From Methanoregulaceae archaeon (GTDB taxonomy: Archaea > Halobacteriota > Methanomicrobia > Methanomicrobiales > Methanospirillaceae): DNA of 64,000 bases. Both the position numbers and the translations under genes were made by a program. The stretch lies in the NCBI GenBank assembly GCA_015660885.1, contig JACTUB010000005.1, positions 62,001 to 126,000 on the forward strand, read 5' to 3'. Positions 36,587 through 47,885 of this stretch are shown here, piece by piece; position 1 is the stretch's first letter; each line of letters starts with the position of its first letter. A model generated the notes under the pieces. That model was not told the origin of the DNA. It ran no database searches and saw only the letters and a list, made by a program, of their open reading frames with translations.

Positions 36587-37646
36587 AAACCATGAAGATA
36601 ACAACTACGATGATGGCCATTTCCATGGAAATGCTCGCGAAGATGCCCAAAATGATCGTCGTGGTCATCCTGATCACCATGAGGGCCATTCCCACACGCA
36701 CGGGATTGTCGATCCTTCCCTCATCATGACCGAACGGGGCATCCAGGCGATCAAGTGGTCGTTTGTCGGCCTGTTCATTACCGCAATCTTCCAGATAGTC
36801 ATCGTATATTATTCCGGAAGCATTGCACTGCTCGCCGATACCATCCACAATTTCGGTGATGCGCTCACCGCGATCCCGCTCCTGTTCGCGTTCATGCTGG
36901 CCCGGTGGAAACCAACGAAACGGTTCACCTACGGATATGGCCGGGTCGAGGATCTTGCGGGAGTGTTCGTGGTCCTGATGATCCTGTTCTCGGCAGTTGT
37001 AGCCGGGTATGTTTCCATCGACCGGCTCTTTCACCCGCTACAGGTGACGTTTCTCTGGGCAGTAGCAGCGGCTGCACTGGCCGGGTTTATCGGGAACGAA
37101 GCGGTGGCACAGCTCCGTATCCGGGTAGGTAATGAGATCGGGAGTGCCGCGCTTGTTGCGGATGGCTATCATGCACGGACAGACGGGCTTACGAGCCTTG
37201 CGGTCCTTATCGGTGCAGCCGGGGTATATCTTGGATTCCCGCTTGCCGACCCGGTGATCGGGCTCATCATCACGATTGCGATATTCTGGATTATCTGGGA
37301 ATCAGGAAAAACTGTTTTCATCCGCCTCCTTGATGGCGTTGATCCAGCGGTTACTGAAGAGATCCGCCACACCGCCGATCATGTTGAAGGAGTGATGGAG
37401 ATTACCGACGTCAGGGTCCGATGGCTGGGTCACCGGCTCCATGCGGAGGTGAATATCACGGTCGATTCATCACTTTCCGTGGAAAAAGGCCATGGGATTG
37501 CACAGGAGTTCCGGCATGAACTCCTTCACCACCTCCGGTATCTTTCGGATACCACCATTCATGTCGATCCGGCGACTGCATCGGGACCCGGCTACCATCA
37601 TATCGTAAATCATAACCATGACGGGTTGCCTGCGCATTCGCATTGA
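36570..37646 (+). CDS. Cation diffusion facilitator (CDF), His-rich ends
   Basis: A 358-residue CDF metal exporter with six helices. Metal-site motifs are LLADTIHNFGDA (helix II) and VADGYHARTDG (helix V). The N-terminus is rich in His and Asp (HPDHHEGHSHTHG) and the C-terminus ends YHHIVNHNHDGLPAHSH, both likely metal-sensing or -storing. The ATG at 36570 follows GAGGAGG and overlaps cbiO, so import and export of the same metal (Co, Ni or Zn) seem co-regulated. Confidence 0.9.
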   Translation: MIIRTENHEDNNYDDGHFHGNAREDAQNDRRGHPDHHEGHSHTHGIVDPSLIMTERGIQAIKWSFVGLFITAIFQIVIVYYSGSIALLADTIHNFGDALTAIPLLFAFMLARWKPTKRFTYGYGRVEDLAGVFVVLMILFSAVVAGYVSIDRLFHPLQVTFLWAVAAAALAGFIGNEAVAQLRIRVGNEIGSAALVADGYHARTDGLTSLAVLIGAAGVYLGFPLADPVIGLIITIAIFWIIWESGKTVFIRLLDGVDPAVTEEIRHTADHVEGVMEITDVRVRWLGHRLHAEVNITVDSSLSVEKGHGIAQEFRHELLHHLRYLSDTTIHVDPATASGPGYHHIVNHNHDGLPAHSH

Positions 37647-37769
37647 ACCGGTCAAGATTTGGGAACTGCAATAAAGTTATCAGGAAATGGAGGTAAAAAA
37701 TGTCAAAATTTTATGGGATCAGCCCGCAACCGGCAACCCGGAATGCGGTGGTAAAGTTTTGAAGAAGAA

Positions 37770-37943
37770 GTGATTATCAGGAAAGGTAACCGGTACCTTA
37801 TCTCAACGGTATATCTCGATATACAGGAGGATCGCTGGGCTGTTGCCATTGCATATAACACGTCCCGCAACAAGGGGTTGCATACACCTGATAACCTGCT
37901 TGAGATCCGTCATTCCTACTTCTTTCTAACGGAAAAACCATAA
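37770..37943 (+). CDS. Small hypothetical protein or fragment
   Basis: A 57-residue frame starting GTG, IIRKGNRYLISTVYLDIQED ... LLEIRHSYFFLTEKP. It reads as genuine protein (balanced, amphipathic), and an upstream in-register stretch beginning at an ATG near 37700 breaks off after 20 codons, so it could be the tail of a frameshifted gene. GAAGAAGAA before GTG is a weak ribosome binding site. Not recognised. Confidence 0.4.
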   Translation: MIIRKGNRYLISTVYLDIQEDRWAVAIAYNTSRNKGLHTPDNLLEIRHSYFFLTEKP

Positions 37944-38046
37944 TGATTGTCGTTCGGATACGATAGAAGAATCCCCCCTCGGAACAGATGCAAGTACGGC
38001 GAAGTTTGCTGAGCAGGTGTCGATCTGGAAAAAATCCGGATCTGGT

Positions 38047-40035
38047 TCACAGCATAAGGCTCAGCACCCGGAACGCTATCCCGCCAATGGCGATTGCCAT
38101 GATGATCTCGGCTGCGGATATCGTGAGTGATCTTTTCCAGCCGAATTCCGATGCGAGTACGACTATTACTGAGATGCAGGGGATGTAGAGCATCGATACC
38201 AGTGCGAGAACAATCAGCTGTACCGGAGACATAATTGTCGCAAAGTTCGTTGTCCCGAAGATCACTGCGAGGGTGAGGATTGTCAGTTCTTTCCTCACAA
38301 TCCCGAAAATTAGCGTGATTCCGACAACTGCCGGAAGCCCGAGCCAGAGAACGGTCACGGGTGCAAGGAGGGCATTCACCGGGGTCAGGAGTCCAGCCGC
38401 ATAAAATGTCTGGAGAACGGCACTCCCGATGATGTACGCCGGGAAGACGATCCAGATGAGCGATTTTGTCCGGGCCCACGTCTGCTTCAGGACAACGGAG
38501 AGCGAGGGGACATGATAATCCGGCATCTCCATGATCAACCCCACTGACTCGCCCGGTACAGCCTTGAACGCTATCCTCCCTACAAGGATAATCAGGATGA
38601 TGTCAAAGGCATAGAGTGCAAGCGCCCACCAGATGTTGACGAACGCAGCGACAAGGCCCAGGATGACAACTGTCCGTGCTGTACACGGGATGAGTGTGAC
38701 AAGGAATGCAGTGAGCATTTTCTGTTTCGGGGTCTCCATGATCCGGCACGAGTAGATTGCCGGGACATTGCACCCGTACCCGAGGATCATGGGGATAATC
38801 GCCTTGCCATGCAACCCCAGTTTGTGCATACCGCGGTCGAGCATCACTGAAATGCGGGTGAGATAGCCGGAGTCCTCAATGATGGCAAGCAGGATGTAGA
38901 ACGGCAGCACGTACGGGATGATCAGCGTCACGCCTGCGATAAACCCGGTGAATGCACCATTCCAGAGTATATTCATGAGCGGTCCCGTGATTACCGGTTC
39001 GTACTGTTCGAACTGCGACAGGAAATGAGCAAGAAACGCTGAAACCTGTGCCCCGATCAGGAATGTCCAGACCAGCAGCCCGCCGATTACGGCGATGACC
39101 GCGAGATACCCGAGAACCGGGTGGAGGGCAACCGCATCAAGGCGGTCAGTCAGGCTCTTTTTCTGCGGGCCTTCCCCGTGTGTTCGTACTGTAATCACCT
39201 CAGCTGCTATCCGGTCAGCGACCAGGTACCGCTCCGCGCTCATGACCACACAAACCGGCTCTCCGTGAAGAGACTCGATCTCCCTTGCAAGGATATCCGC
39301 GGTCTTCACAACCGAAGAATCCTGTTCCCCGATCAACTGCTGGACCAGAGGATCCCGCTCAAGGAGCTTGATGGCGGTCCAGCGAACGGGGTACTTTGTT
39401 GATACCGTGCCAAGTCCTGAGACAATTTTTCCAATCCGCTCTTCCACTTCCCTTCCGTAGCGGAGGACCGGAGGAACCGGGTGGTCCTGCATGAGATCTG
39501 TGATTGCGTCAGTGAGGGCAGCGATTCCCTTGCCCTTGATGGCAACCGTCGGAACAACCGGGACGCCAAGCAGTACAGAGAGCTTCTTGGTATCGATCGA
39601 AATTCCTTTCTTTTCGGCCAGGTCGATCTGGTTGACCGCGATCACCAGCGGGGGCGCCAGTTCCAGGAGCTGGATCGTGAAGAAGAGGTTGCGTTCCAGT
39701 GCTGACGCATCAATGACGTTGATCACCGCGTCCGGGTGTTCGAGCGCGATAAAATCCCGGGAGACCAGTTCCTCCATCGAGTACGTGGAGAAGGAGTAGA
39801 TACCTGGCAGGTCGATGACCCGTATACGTTTCCCTTTAAGCAGCAGGAGACCCTCAGCCCGTTCGACAGTTTTCCCCGGCCAGTTGCCGATGATCTGGTC
39901 AACACCGGTCAGCTGGTTGAAGATCACGCTCTTGCCGACATTGGCATTGCCGGCAAGGGCAATGGTGTAATCCGCATTCTTTATACTGCACTCTTTACCT
40001 TTTGGGCAGGCATTGCATTCCCCGCACCCACTCAT
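38047..40035 (-). CDS. feoB: Ferrous iron transporter FeoB
   Basis: A 662-residue protein with an N-terminal G domain and a membrane part with two Gate motifs. G1 is GNANVGKS (29-36), G3 DLPG (75-78), G4 NQID (135-138). The N-terminal 20 residues hold C-x2-C-x2-C-x5-C ([13 protein letters not shown]), a possible Fe-S or metal-sensing knuckle before the G domain. It imports Fe(II). The start overlaps the end of the dtxR-feoA fusion gene by 4 bases. Confidence 0.96.
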   Translation of the reverse strand: MSGCGECNACPKGKECSIKNADYTIALAGNANVGKSVIFNQLTGVDQIIGNWPGKTVERAEGLLLLKGKRIRVIDLPGIYSFSTYSMEELVSRDFIALEHPDAVINVIDASALERNLFFTIQLLELAPPLVIAVNQIDLAEKKGISIDTKKLSVLLGVPVVPTVAIKGKGIAALTDAITDLMQDHPVPPVLRYGREVEERIGKIVSGLGTVSTKYPVRWTAIKLLERDPLVQQLIGEQDSSVVKTADILAREIESLHGEPVCVVMSAERYLVADRIAAEVITVRTHGEGPQKKSLTDRLDAVALHPVLGYLAVIAVIGGLLVWTFLIGAQVSAFLAHFLSQFEQYEPVITGPLMNILWNGAFTGFIAGVTLIIPYVLPFYILLAIIEDSGYLTRISVMLDRGMHKLGLHGKAIIPMILGYGCNVPAIYSCRIMETPKQKMLTAFLVTLIPCTARTVVILGLVAAFVNIWWALALYAFDIILIILVGRIAFKAVPGESVGLIMEMPDYHVPSLSVVLKQTWARTKSLIWIVFPAYIIGSAVLQTFYAAGLLTPVNALLAPVTVLWLGLPAVVGITLIFGIVRKELTILTLAVIFGTTNFATIMSPVQLIVLALVSMLYIPCISVIVVLASEFGWKRSLTISAAEIIMAIAIGGIAFRVLSLML

Positions 40036-40757
40036 GCTTCAGCCGTCCCGGGCGATTCAATAAAGATATTCTCGGCGATTGCATGATCGATGGCAAGTTT
40101 TGTCCTTCTTACCAGGATCTCCACAGGTCCGTCCATGGGCGTTTTTCTCTTGACAGATACAATCGTCCCGAGCGTGAGTCCGAGATCGGAAAGACGCTGC
40201 ACGATCTTGCAATCTCCCCGGATAAATGCGATCTTCCCGTTCTGGTCAGGGGCAAGATCAGTGACGGGAATGATCTTTTTGTTACGAAGGGATGCCGGCT
40301 CAGGAATTCCTGTCCCTTTAACCATCTCACATTCTGCACAGCTCCCCACACCTTTGTTGCAGGGGCTGATCGGGCTGCCGTGCGGGCAGTGTGCCGGCGC
40401 GTCCAGCATCCGGCAGAGTGCATCCTCGGTCTCTTCAGAGATCGTGTGCTCCATCCGGCAGGCTTCATCGTGGACCTTCTCACGGTTCAGTTTGAGGACA
40501 TCGGTCAGGAACACTTCGAGGAGCCGGTGCTTCCGCTTGATCGTATCTGCAATCTTTTTTCCCTCTTCTGTCAGGGTCGCACCACGGTACGGTTCGTACC
40601 AGACGAATCCTTTGTCCGAGAGACTTTTCAGCACCTCCGTCACACTTGCCGGGGCGACATTCAGGCATTTTGCAATCGTTGTGGTTTTTGCCGAACCATC
40701 CCGCGATTCAAGATCGTAGATCGTTTCGAGATATTCCTCGACTTGCTCCTGGGGCAT
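40032..40757 (-). CDS. DtxR-family regulator fused to FeoA domain
   Basis: A 241-residue protein. Residues 1-65 are the DtxR winged helix (EEYLETIYDLESRDG, TTTIAKCLNVAPASVTEVLK); 70-120 is the metal-binding/dimerisation region (HRLLEVFLTDVL, HDEACRMEHTIS); residues 160-236 are an SH3-like FeoA domain. A Cys-rich link (C-x4-H-x8-C, CAEC) lies between. It likely represses itself and feoB when iron is ample; two DtxR-type palindromes flank its TATA box (separate entry). No separate feoA is present, so the fusion may serve both as repressor and as FeoA. Confidence 0.92.
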   Translation of the reverse strand: MPQEQVEEYLETIYDLESRDGSAKTTTIAKCLNVAPASVTEVLKSLSDKGFVWYEPYRGATLTEEGKKIADTIKRKHRLLEVFLTDVLKLNREKVHDEACRMEHTISEETEDALCRMLDAPAHCPHGSPISPCNKGVGSCAECEMVKGTGIPEPASLRNKKIIPVTDLAPDQNGKIAFIRGDCKIVQRLSDLGLTLGTIVSVKRKTPMDGPVEILVRRTKLAIDHAIAENIFIESPGTAEA

Positions 40758-40767
40758 TGTACCAGAT

Positions 40768-40809
40768 ATTTAGGTTCACCTAAATAATAAATGTTTAGGC
40801 AGACCTAAA
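40768..40809 (-). promoter_or_regulatory. Tandem DtxR-type operators around TATA box
   Basis: Two palindromes, TTTAGGTTCACCTAAA (40769-40784, extended by one base on each side) and TTTAGGCAGACCTAAA (40794-40809), centred 25 bases apart. Between them is the minus-strand TATA element TTTATTATTTA. They match the general form of DtxR/MntR family sites (inverted TTAGG arms) and lie upstream of the dtxR-feoA start, so autoregulation of the feo operon is very likely. Confidence 0.85.
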
Positions 40810-40913
40810 TCTGTTTATCTGAGTTCTTTGATGTTTTTCCAGCGAAAAAAAGTTGTTCTTCGCCGACCCCAATCTTATTAAATACGACTGGGGTTATTTT
40901 ACCTTGATCGATC

Positions 40914-41292
40914 ATGGCGAAGAAGACCCTGACGAGAGAGCAGGGCGTTCCGGTTGCTGACAACCAGAACGACCCTGACCACCGGGCAGCATGGCCCGGT
41001 TCTCCTTCAGGATGGCCATCTGATCGAGAAGCTGGCGCATTTCGACCGTGAAAGGCTTCCCGAACGTGTGGTGCACGCCAAGGGTGCCGGCGCCCACGGT
41101 TATTTCCAGGTGTAAAAGAGCATGGGGAAATACACAAAGGCAAAATTCCTCCAGGACCCTAAAAAGAAGACAACGGTCTTGCAGCAGACAGAGGTATTGG
41201 GGTCTCCCTGCTCAAACACCTTTACCTTTGCCGCTGCTGAGGCAATCGTCAGCCAGGTGGGCAAAGGAATATTCAAAACATACAGTGAATAA
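40914..41292 (+). pseudogene. Decayed monofunctional haem catalase (N-terminal part)
   Basis: The ATG at 40914 opens [20 protein letters not shown], the usual catalase N-terminus. Near 40975 the reading frame shifts by one, continuing [20 protein letters not shown] and [16 protein letters not shown], with His of the haem pocket, then a TAA, then YTKAKFLQDPKKKT in a third stretch. The rest of the roughly 480-residue enzyme is absent. It lies immediately upstream of katG. A TTATTAAATA promoter is retained upstream. Confidence 0.85.
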
Positions 41293-43519
<2,227 letters not shown>

Positions 43520-43521
<2 letters not shown>

Positions 43522-43529
43522 TATAAACG
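43520..43529 (+). promoter_or_regulatory. Promoter of ahb operon
   Basis: AGTATAAACG overlapping the katG stop codon. Transcription would start near 43550, about 50 bases before ahbD. A 22-codon frame (43536-43604) that ends on the ahbD start would begin before this start and is probably not meaningful. Confidence 0.45.
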
Positions 43530-43600
43530 TCTTCAATGGTGGAGATCCTCACGAAGGCGGGTAAGGAACTCGGGCAGAGTGCGCCAGAAGGGCTGAAGGT

Positions 43601-44680
43601 GTGAAGGGAATATCTGGTGGGGCGCCGCGTATTATCTCGTGGAACATCACACTCAGGTGTCCCCTGAAGTGTGCCCACTGTTACGTGGACGCTGGCGAAC
43701 AGGAGGCCGAAGGAGTGCTCTCCACGGAGGAAGCATTCAAAGTCATCGACCAGATCTGCGAGACCGGGAAACCTGTTGTCGTGCTGAGCGGGGGCGAACC
43801 TCTCATGAGGGATGATATCTTTGCTATCGCCCGGTACGGTACTGAACAGGGGCTCCGGATGGTCATGGGTACGAGCGGGTATCTGCTGGATCAGGCCATG
43901 GCAAAAAAACTCCACGAATCGGGGATCAAGGCCGTGGCCATCAGCATTGATTCGGCAGATCCGTCCATCCATGACGCATTCCGCGGCATAGATGGTGTAT
44001 GGGAACGGGCTGTACAGGCCATTAGTTTTTGCCGGGATGAGAAAATCAGTGTCCAGATCAACATGTCGGTTATGCAGCCTGCAATGAGTGATGTCAAGGA
44101 AGTGATCGAAGTAGGGACTGCACTCGGGGTTCGCGATTACCAGCTTTTTTTCCCGGTGCCGACCGGAAGGGCACGGCTGATTGAACCCCGCTGTGCCGAG
44201 GAATACGAGGATCTTATACGACAGATCCTGATCAAATACCGGGACAGTGATCTCCATATCCGCCCGACCTGTGCCCCGCAGTTCCTCCGCATTGCAGATG
44301 ATCTCGGGATCAAGAATCCTGCATGGGGGCGGGGCTGCATCGCCGGCATCAGCTATTGCCGGATTTACGTAAATGGAGACGTGACTCCCTGTCCGTACCT
44401 CCCGGTGAGTGCCGGCAATATTCGGGCTGCTCCGTTTCCTGAGATCTGGAACAATTCCGAAATCTTTGCAGCACTCCGCGACCCGGATCACCTCACCGGG
44501 AAATGCGGGAGGTGCAGGTTTAAAACCACCTGTGGAGGTTGCAGGGCCCGGGCGTACCGGGGAGCGGACGCATTTTCCCCTCGCTGGTGTGACGGGCTTG
44601 CTCCACCGGATACAGCCGGCGGGGATATCTGTGGAGAAGATCCCTGTTGCCCGTACGAGCCGGAGGAAGCTGCTACATGA
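43601..44680 (+). CDS. ahbD: AhbD-like radical SAM haem b synthase
   Basis: A 359-residue radical SAM protein. The cluster motif C20-x3-C24-x2-C27 (RCPLKCAHCY) and GGEPL are at the N-terminus; the C-terminal SPASM-type region has many cysteines (GRGCIAG, PCPYLP, CGRCRFKTTCGGCRAR, EDPCCPYEPE). AhbD decarboxylates Fe-coproporphyrin III to haem b in the alternative route. AhbC/D assignment is by resemblance and context. GTG start behind GAAGGT; stop overlaps the next gene by 4 bases. Confidence 0.82.
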   Translation: MKGISGGAPRIISWNITLRCPLKCAHCYVDAGEQEAEGVLSTEEAFKVIDQICETGKPVVVLSGGEPLMRDDIFAIARYGTEQGLRMVMGTSGYLLDQAMAKKLHESGIKAVAISIDSADPSIHDAFRGIDGVWERAVQAISFCRDEKISVQINMSVMQPAMSDVKEVIEVGTALGVRDYQLFFPVPTGRARLIEPRCAEEYEDLIRQILIKYRDSDLHIRPTCAPQFLRIADDLGIKNPAWGRGCIAGISYCRIYVNGDVTPCPYLPVSAGNIRAAPFPEIWNNSEIFAALRDPDHLTGKCGRCRFKTTCGGCRARAYRGADAFSPRWCDGLAPPDTAGGDICGEDPCCPYEPEEAAT

Positions 44681-45186
44681 CGAATCATGCTCTGCCTGAC
44701 ATGGTGGATCGGTATATTCTTGACGTCCTGCAGGATGATATCCCGCTGGTCCCCCGCCCTTTCGCAGCAATTGCCCGGCGGCTAAAAATTCCCGAGCAGG
44801 TTCTTCTTGACCGGTTGCAACGCCTCCAGGACGAGGGCATTGTACGGGGAATATCCCCCGTCCTTGAATCCCGGCGTATGGGACTTTCTGCTGCAACACT
44901 GGTTGCCCTCCACGTTCCCGAGGAAAGAATCCGCGAGATTGCAGCCATTATCAGCAGCTACCCGGAGGTCTCCCATAATTTCCGGCGGGACCACAACTAC
45001 GCTCTCTGGTTCACGCTCTCGGGTAAAAACGAAGAGGATATACGGCATGTGTTAAGAGAAATCCTGCGGCGTACAGGAATTCCTGAAACAGATGTCCTGA
45101 ACCTTCCCACGGTGCGAAAACTGAAAGTTGATGTGCGTTTTTCATTTTTGAGCGATGAGAGGGAGGGTACCTTTGGATCCGCTTGA
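44677..45186 (+). CDS. ahbA: Siroheme decarboxylase subunit (AhbA/AhbB family)
   Basis: A 169-residue Lrp/AsnC-fold protein: helix-turn-helix region PFAAIARRLKIPEQVLLDRL, then a ferredoxin-like domain with EVSHNFRRDHNYALWFTLSG. AhbA and AhbB form a heterodimer that decarboxylates siroheme to 12,18-didecarboxysiroheme. Which of the two adjacent paralogues is A or B is uncertain. ATGA overlap with ahbD; overlaps the next gene by 14 bases. Confidence 0.82.
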   Translation: MTNHALPDMVDRYILDVLQDDIPLVPRPFAAIARRLKIPEQVLLDRLQRLQDEGIVRGISPVLESRRMGLSAATLVALHVPEERIREIAAIISSYPEVSHNFRRDHNYALWFTLSGKNEEDIRHVLREILRRTGIPETDVLNLPTVRKLKVDVRFSFLSDEREGTFGSA

Positions 45187-45661
45187 TCGGCACCTGCTCT
45201 CTGAACTTGAGAACGGGCTTCCTCTCGTCAAAGAACCGTTTGAAGAGATCGGAAAACGGCTGAATCTTACCAGTAGAGAGGTCCTGGAAAGGATCCGGAA
45301 GCTTCAGACGGCGGGGATAATCCGGAAATTCCGGGCACGCATCAACCAGAGGCGGGTCGGTATATCTGCAAATGCCCTTGTTGCATGGAAACGTGTGGAT
45401 TCACTGCATGGCGATATGGGATTGCTGCTGGCCTCGTTCCCCTGTGTCTCCCATTGTTACGAACGGCTGCCGGTGCCGGGCAGGTGGGAGTACACGGTTT
45501 ATACTGTACACCACGGGTATAGCAGGGATGCGGTTCTAGCTGAGATCAGGACACTCGCTGGCCACATTGATGCTCAAGATTATGTCGTCCTTTTCAGTAC
45601 TGAAGAGTTCAAACGCGTCCCGAATGTCCGGATCCGGGAGAACGGGAGCAATATCGTATGA
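45173..45661 (+). CDS. ahbB: Siroheme decarboxylase subunit (AhbA/AhbB family)
   Basis: A 162-residue paralogue of the preceding protein (LDRHLLSELENGLPLVKEPFEEIG; WEYTVYTVHHGYS). The TTG at 45173 is preferred because AGGGAGGGT stands at the right distance and the protein then starts as relatives do; an ATG at 45155 lacks such a site. Partner of the preceding subunit. The stop overlaps the ahbC start (ATGA). Confidence 0.82.
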   Translation: MDPLDRHLLSELENGLPLVKEPFEEIGKRLNLTSREVLERIRKLQTAGIIRKFRARINQRRVGISANALVAWKRVDSLHGDMGLLLASFPCVSHCYERLPVPGRWEYTVYTVHHGYSRDAVLAEIRTLAGHIDAQDYVVLFSTEEFKRVPNVRIRENGSNIV

Positions 45662-46854
45662 ACCGGATTACCCAGTGCATGCACGGGAAAGGAACCGTCA
45701 GCGGTGTGATGCGGCACCGCCATAAATCCCTGACTGATATTCCGAGCAAGTACCTTGCATTCTCGGGTATGTACAGGCCAGTGGTGTTCTGGAATCTCAC
45801 CGATCGCTGCAATCTTAGCTGTGCCCATTGCTATAACAGGTCGGGGCCCGGGTGCCGGACGGAAGGAGAACTTTCGACTGCCGAAGCGTTGGGTCTCATT
45901 GATGACCTTGCGGATATGAGTGTCCCTCTTATCCTGTTTACCGGCGGGGAACCCCTGATACGTGAGGATATCTGGGAACTGGCACGACATGTCGCGAACA
46001 AAGGAATCAAAATGGCACTCAGCACCAACGGGACCCTGATAACGACCGAAATTGCCCGCAGGATCAAGGAAAGCGGGATCGAATATGCCGGTTTCTCGCT
46101 TGATGGTTCACAGGCAATGACGCATGACCGGTTCAGGAATTCCCCCGGTGCTTTCGAGCGGACAGTAGCAGCATTCGCCTCCTGCAGGGAGGCGGGGCTT
46201 CGGTGCGGTGTCCGGGTAACCCTGACAAAAGAGAACTGTGGCGAGCTCGAAGCACTTATTGATCTCGCCATAACCCTCGGCGCCTCCAGGTTCTGCTTGT
46301 ACTGGCTCGTACCGACTGGCCGTGGAATTGAATCCTATGAACGGTTACAGCTGGAAACCAAGGAGGTGACAGATGCCCTCACGCTCCTCTACCGGAAGGC
46401 CAAGGAGACCGACCCGGCATCCATAGAGTTTCTCACGGTTGATGCCCCGCAGGATTGTATTCACCTTATCGCTTCGATGGAGGGGGACGGATCTCCGGAC
46501 ATTGCTGAAGCACGCGAGCTCCTGCAGTCCCTCAACGGGGGATGCAGTGCAGGCACTCGTGTGGCAAATATCGATTCACACGGTAATGTATACCCCTGCC
46601 AGTTTGCGCGTTCCGAGAATTTTTTTGTAGGGAATATCCGGAACCAGCCATTCAGCAGGATCTGGTATGACACCGCCAATCCTGTACTCTTACGGTTCCG
46701 GGAAAAACGGGCCCGGTTCGGAGGCAGGTGTGCGGGTTGTAACTATAGGGATCTCTGCGGGGGAGGATGCCGGGTCCGGGCATATGCTGTGAACGGGGAT
46801 TTTCTGGCAGAAGATCCCTTCTGTTTTGTCAAGATACCTTTGAAGCCTAAGTAA
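45658..46854 (+). CDS. ahbC: AhbC-like 12,18-didecarboxysiroheme deacetylase
   Basis: A 398-residue radical SAM protein with C51-x3-C55-x2-C58 (RCNLSCAHCY), FTGGEPLIRED, and a C-terminal SPASM-type Cys set (NGGCSAGTRVAN, YPCQFA, CAGCNYRDLCGGGCRVRA). The leader (IPSKYLAFSGMYRPVVFWN) is as in AhbC, which removes acetate side chains to give Fe-coproporphyrin III. Last gene of the ahbD-A-B-C operon. Confidence 0.83.
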   Translation: MNRITQCMHGKGTVSGVMRHRHKSLTDIPSKYLAFSGMYRPVVFWNLTDRCNLSCAHCYNRSGPGCRTEGELSTAEALGLIDDLADMSVPLILFTGGEPLIREDIWELARHVANKGIKMALSTNGTLITTEIARRIKESGIEYAGFSLDGSQAMTHDRFRNSPGAFERTVAAFASCREAGLRCGVRVTLTKENCGELEALIDLAITLGASRFCLYWLVPTGRGIESYERLQLETKEVTDALTLLYRKAKETDPASIEFLTVDAPQDCIHLIASMEGDGSPDIAEARELLQSLNGGCSAGTRVANIDSHGNVYPCQFARSENFFVGNIRNQPFSRIWYDTANPVLLRFREKRARFGGRCAGCNYRDLCGGGCRVRAYAVNGDFLAEDPFCFVKIPLKPK

Positions 46855-46863
46855 TTTTCATAC

Positions 46864-47553
46864 TCACTGCACCTTCTCAACAGCTACGTAGGGAAGTAAG
46901 GTAAGCAGTTCAGATTTGAGCGTATCGTATCCGATCCGCTCCATGAACCGGGCCGTCCGTTCATGCGGTTTTGCATGGCTCCGGTAGTACTCGCCGAGGC
47001 GCTGTGTACAGTCCAGCGCTTCAGCAGCCGAAAGGTTACGGGCGATGAGATCCCCGAACCTCGGCCTTGTCCCCCCGTTCCCCCCGAAGAAAACTGTCCA
47101 GCCCTTGTTCGTCCCCATGATCCCGATATCCCGGGTATGGCTCTCTCCGCAGCACCGGGGACAGCCGGAGACTCCGATCTTGATCTTTGCCGGGAATATC
47201 TGGTCCTTAAACCGGTCATCAGCCGCACGGGCCAGTCCGATTGAGTCCTGGTTCCCGAACCTGCACATATCGGTTCCAAGGCACGCCTGAACGAACTTGA
47301 CGCACGGAGCGGTCTCCGGTTTTGCGAGCGGGCCCAGCTCACTGATCACCTTCTGCACGTCATCAGGTTCAAGACCGACCAGTGCAATACGCTGGCCTGA
47401 CGTGATCTTGAGGATTGGCACATGGTACTTCCGCCCGATCCCGGCGATCTTCTCCAGGTCTTCCGGTGTTACAATACCAGCCGGGATCCTGGTCACAACC
47501 GCATACCTTTTCCCGTCCCGCTGGAGAATTGCCCCCTTTGAATCTTCAGTCAT
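46864..47553 (-). CDS. Small siroheme/[4Fe-4S] sulfite or nitrite reductase-like protein
   Basis: A 229-residue protein with one sulfite/nitrite reductase half-repeat unit. Ferredoxin-like part (residues 10-75) then C91-x5-C97 (ACLGTDMC) and C131-x3-C135 (CPRCC) for a coupled siroheme-[4Fe-4S] centre. It belongs to the small Dsr-like proteins of methanogens, whose role (sulfite detoxification, assimilation, or nitrite) is not settled. It needs siroheme, which is also the precursor used by the ahb genes next door; it is convergent with them. Confidence 0.85.
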   Translation of the reverse strand: MTEDSKGAILQRDGKRYAVVTRIPAGIVTPEDLEKIAGIGRKYHVPILKITSGQRIALVGLEPDDVQKVISELGPLAKPETAPCVKFVQACLGTDMCRFGNQDSIGLARAADDRFKDQIFPAKIKIGVSGCPRCCGESHTRDIGIMGTNKGWTVFFGGNGGTRPRFGDLIARNLSAAEALDCTQRLGEYYRSHAKPHERTARFMERIGYDTLKSELLTLLPYVAVEKVQ

Positions 47554-47885
47554 ACTCCCATCACCATTGGGAAAGACTGTGCCGCGAGGGATTATCTTTG
47601 TTACTTCCCTTTCGTTGACTGGAGATCACACGAGCGGGGATCCCCCCCATTCAAAGCAATTGCAGATCTTGTCGGGTACCACACCATGAAAACGTGGGAG
47701 ATGCCCCTTTTCACCTCAATGGATCTGGACAATCCAACGCCGGTTCCATGCGCTATACAAACCGAGAGAAAGCAAAGGACTCTCAATCAAAGTGTATAAA
47801 CCACGGCACGGACTATTTTTGTATTGGTTTTGACACGCAGAAATCCGGCATTCCTGCCCAACTTCTCCCTACCACGGTGATCTCC
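47554..47885 (+). other. Divergent promoter region upstream of ycaO
   Basis: Separates the siroheme-type reductase gene from ycaO. A GTGTATAAACC element at about 47790-47800 is the likely ycaO promoter. A 38-codon plus frame (47686-47802) ends in it but has no support as a gene. Confidence 0.4.

Noticed and set aside
43536..43604. 22-codon leader frame whose stop overlaps the ahbD start
   Set aside because: The TATA box at 43520 would start transcription inside or after it, so it is probably not translated as a leader peptide.
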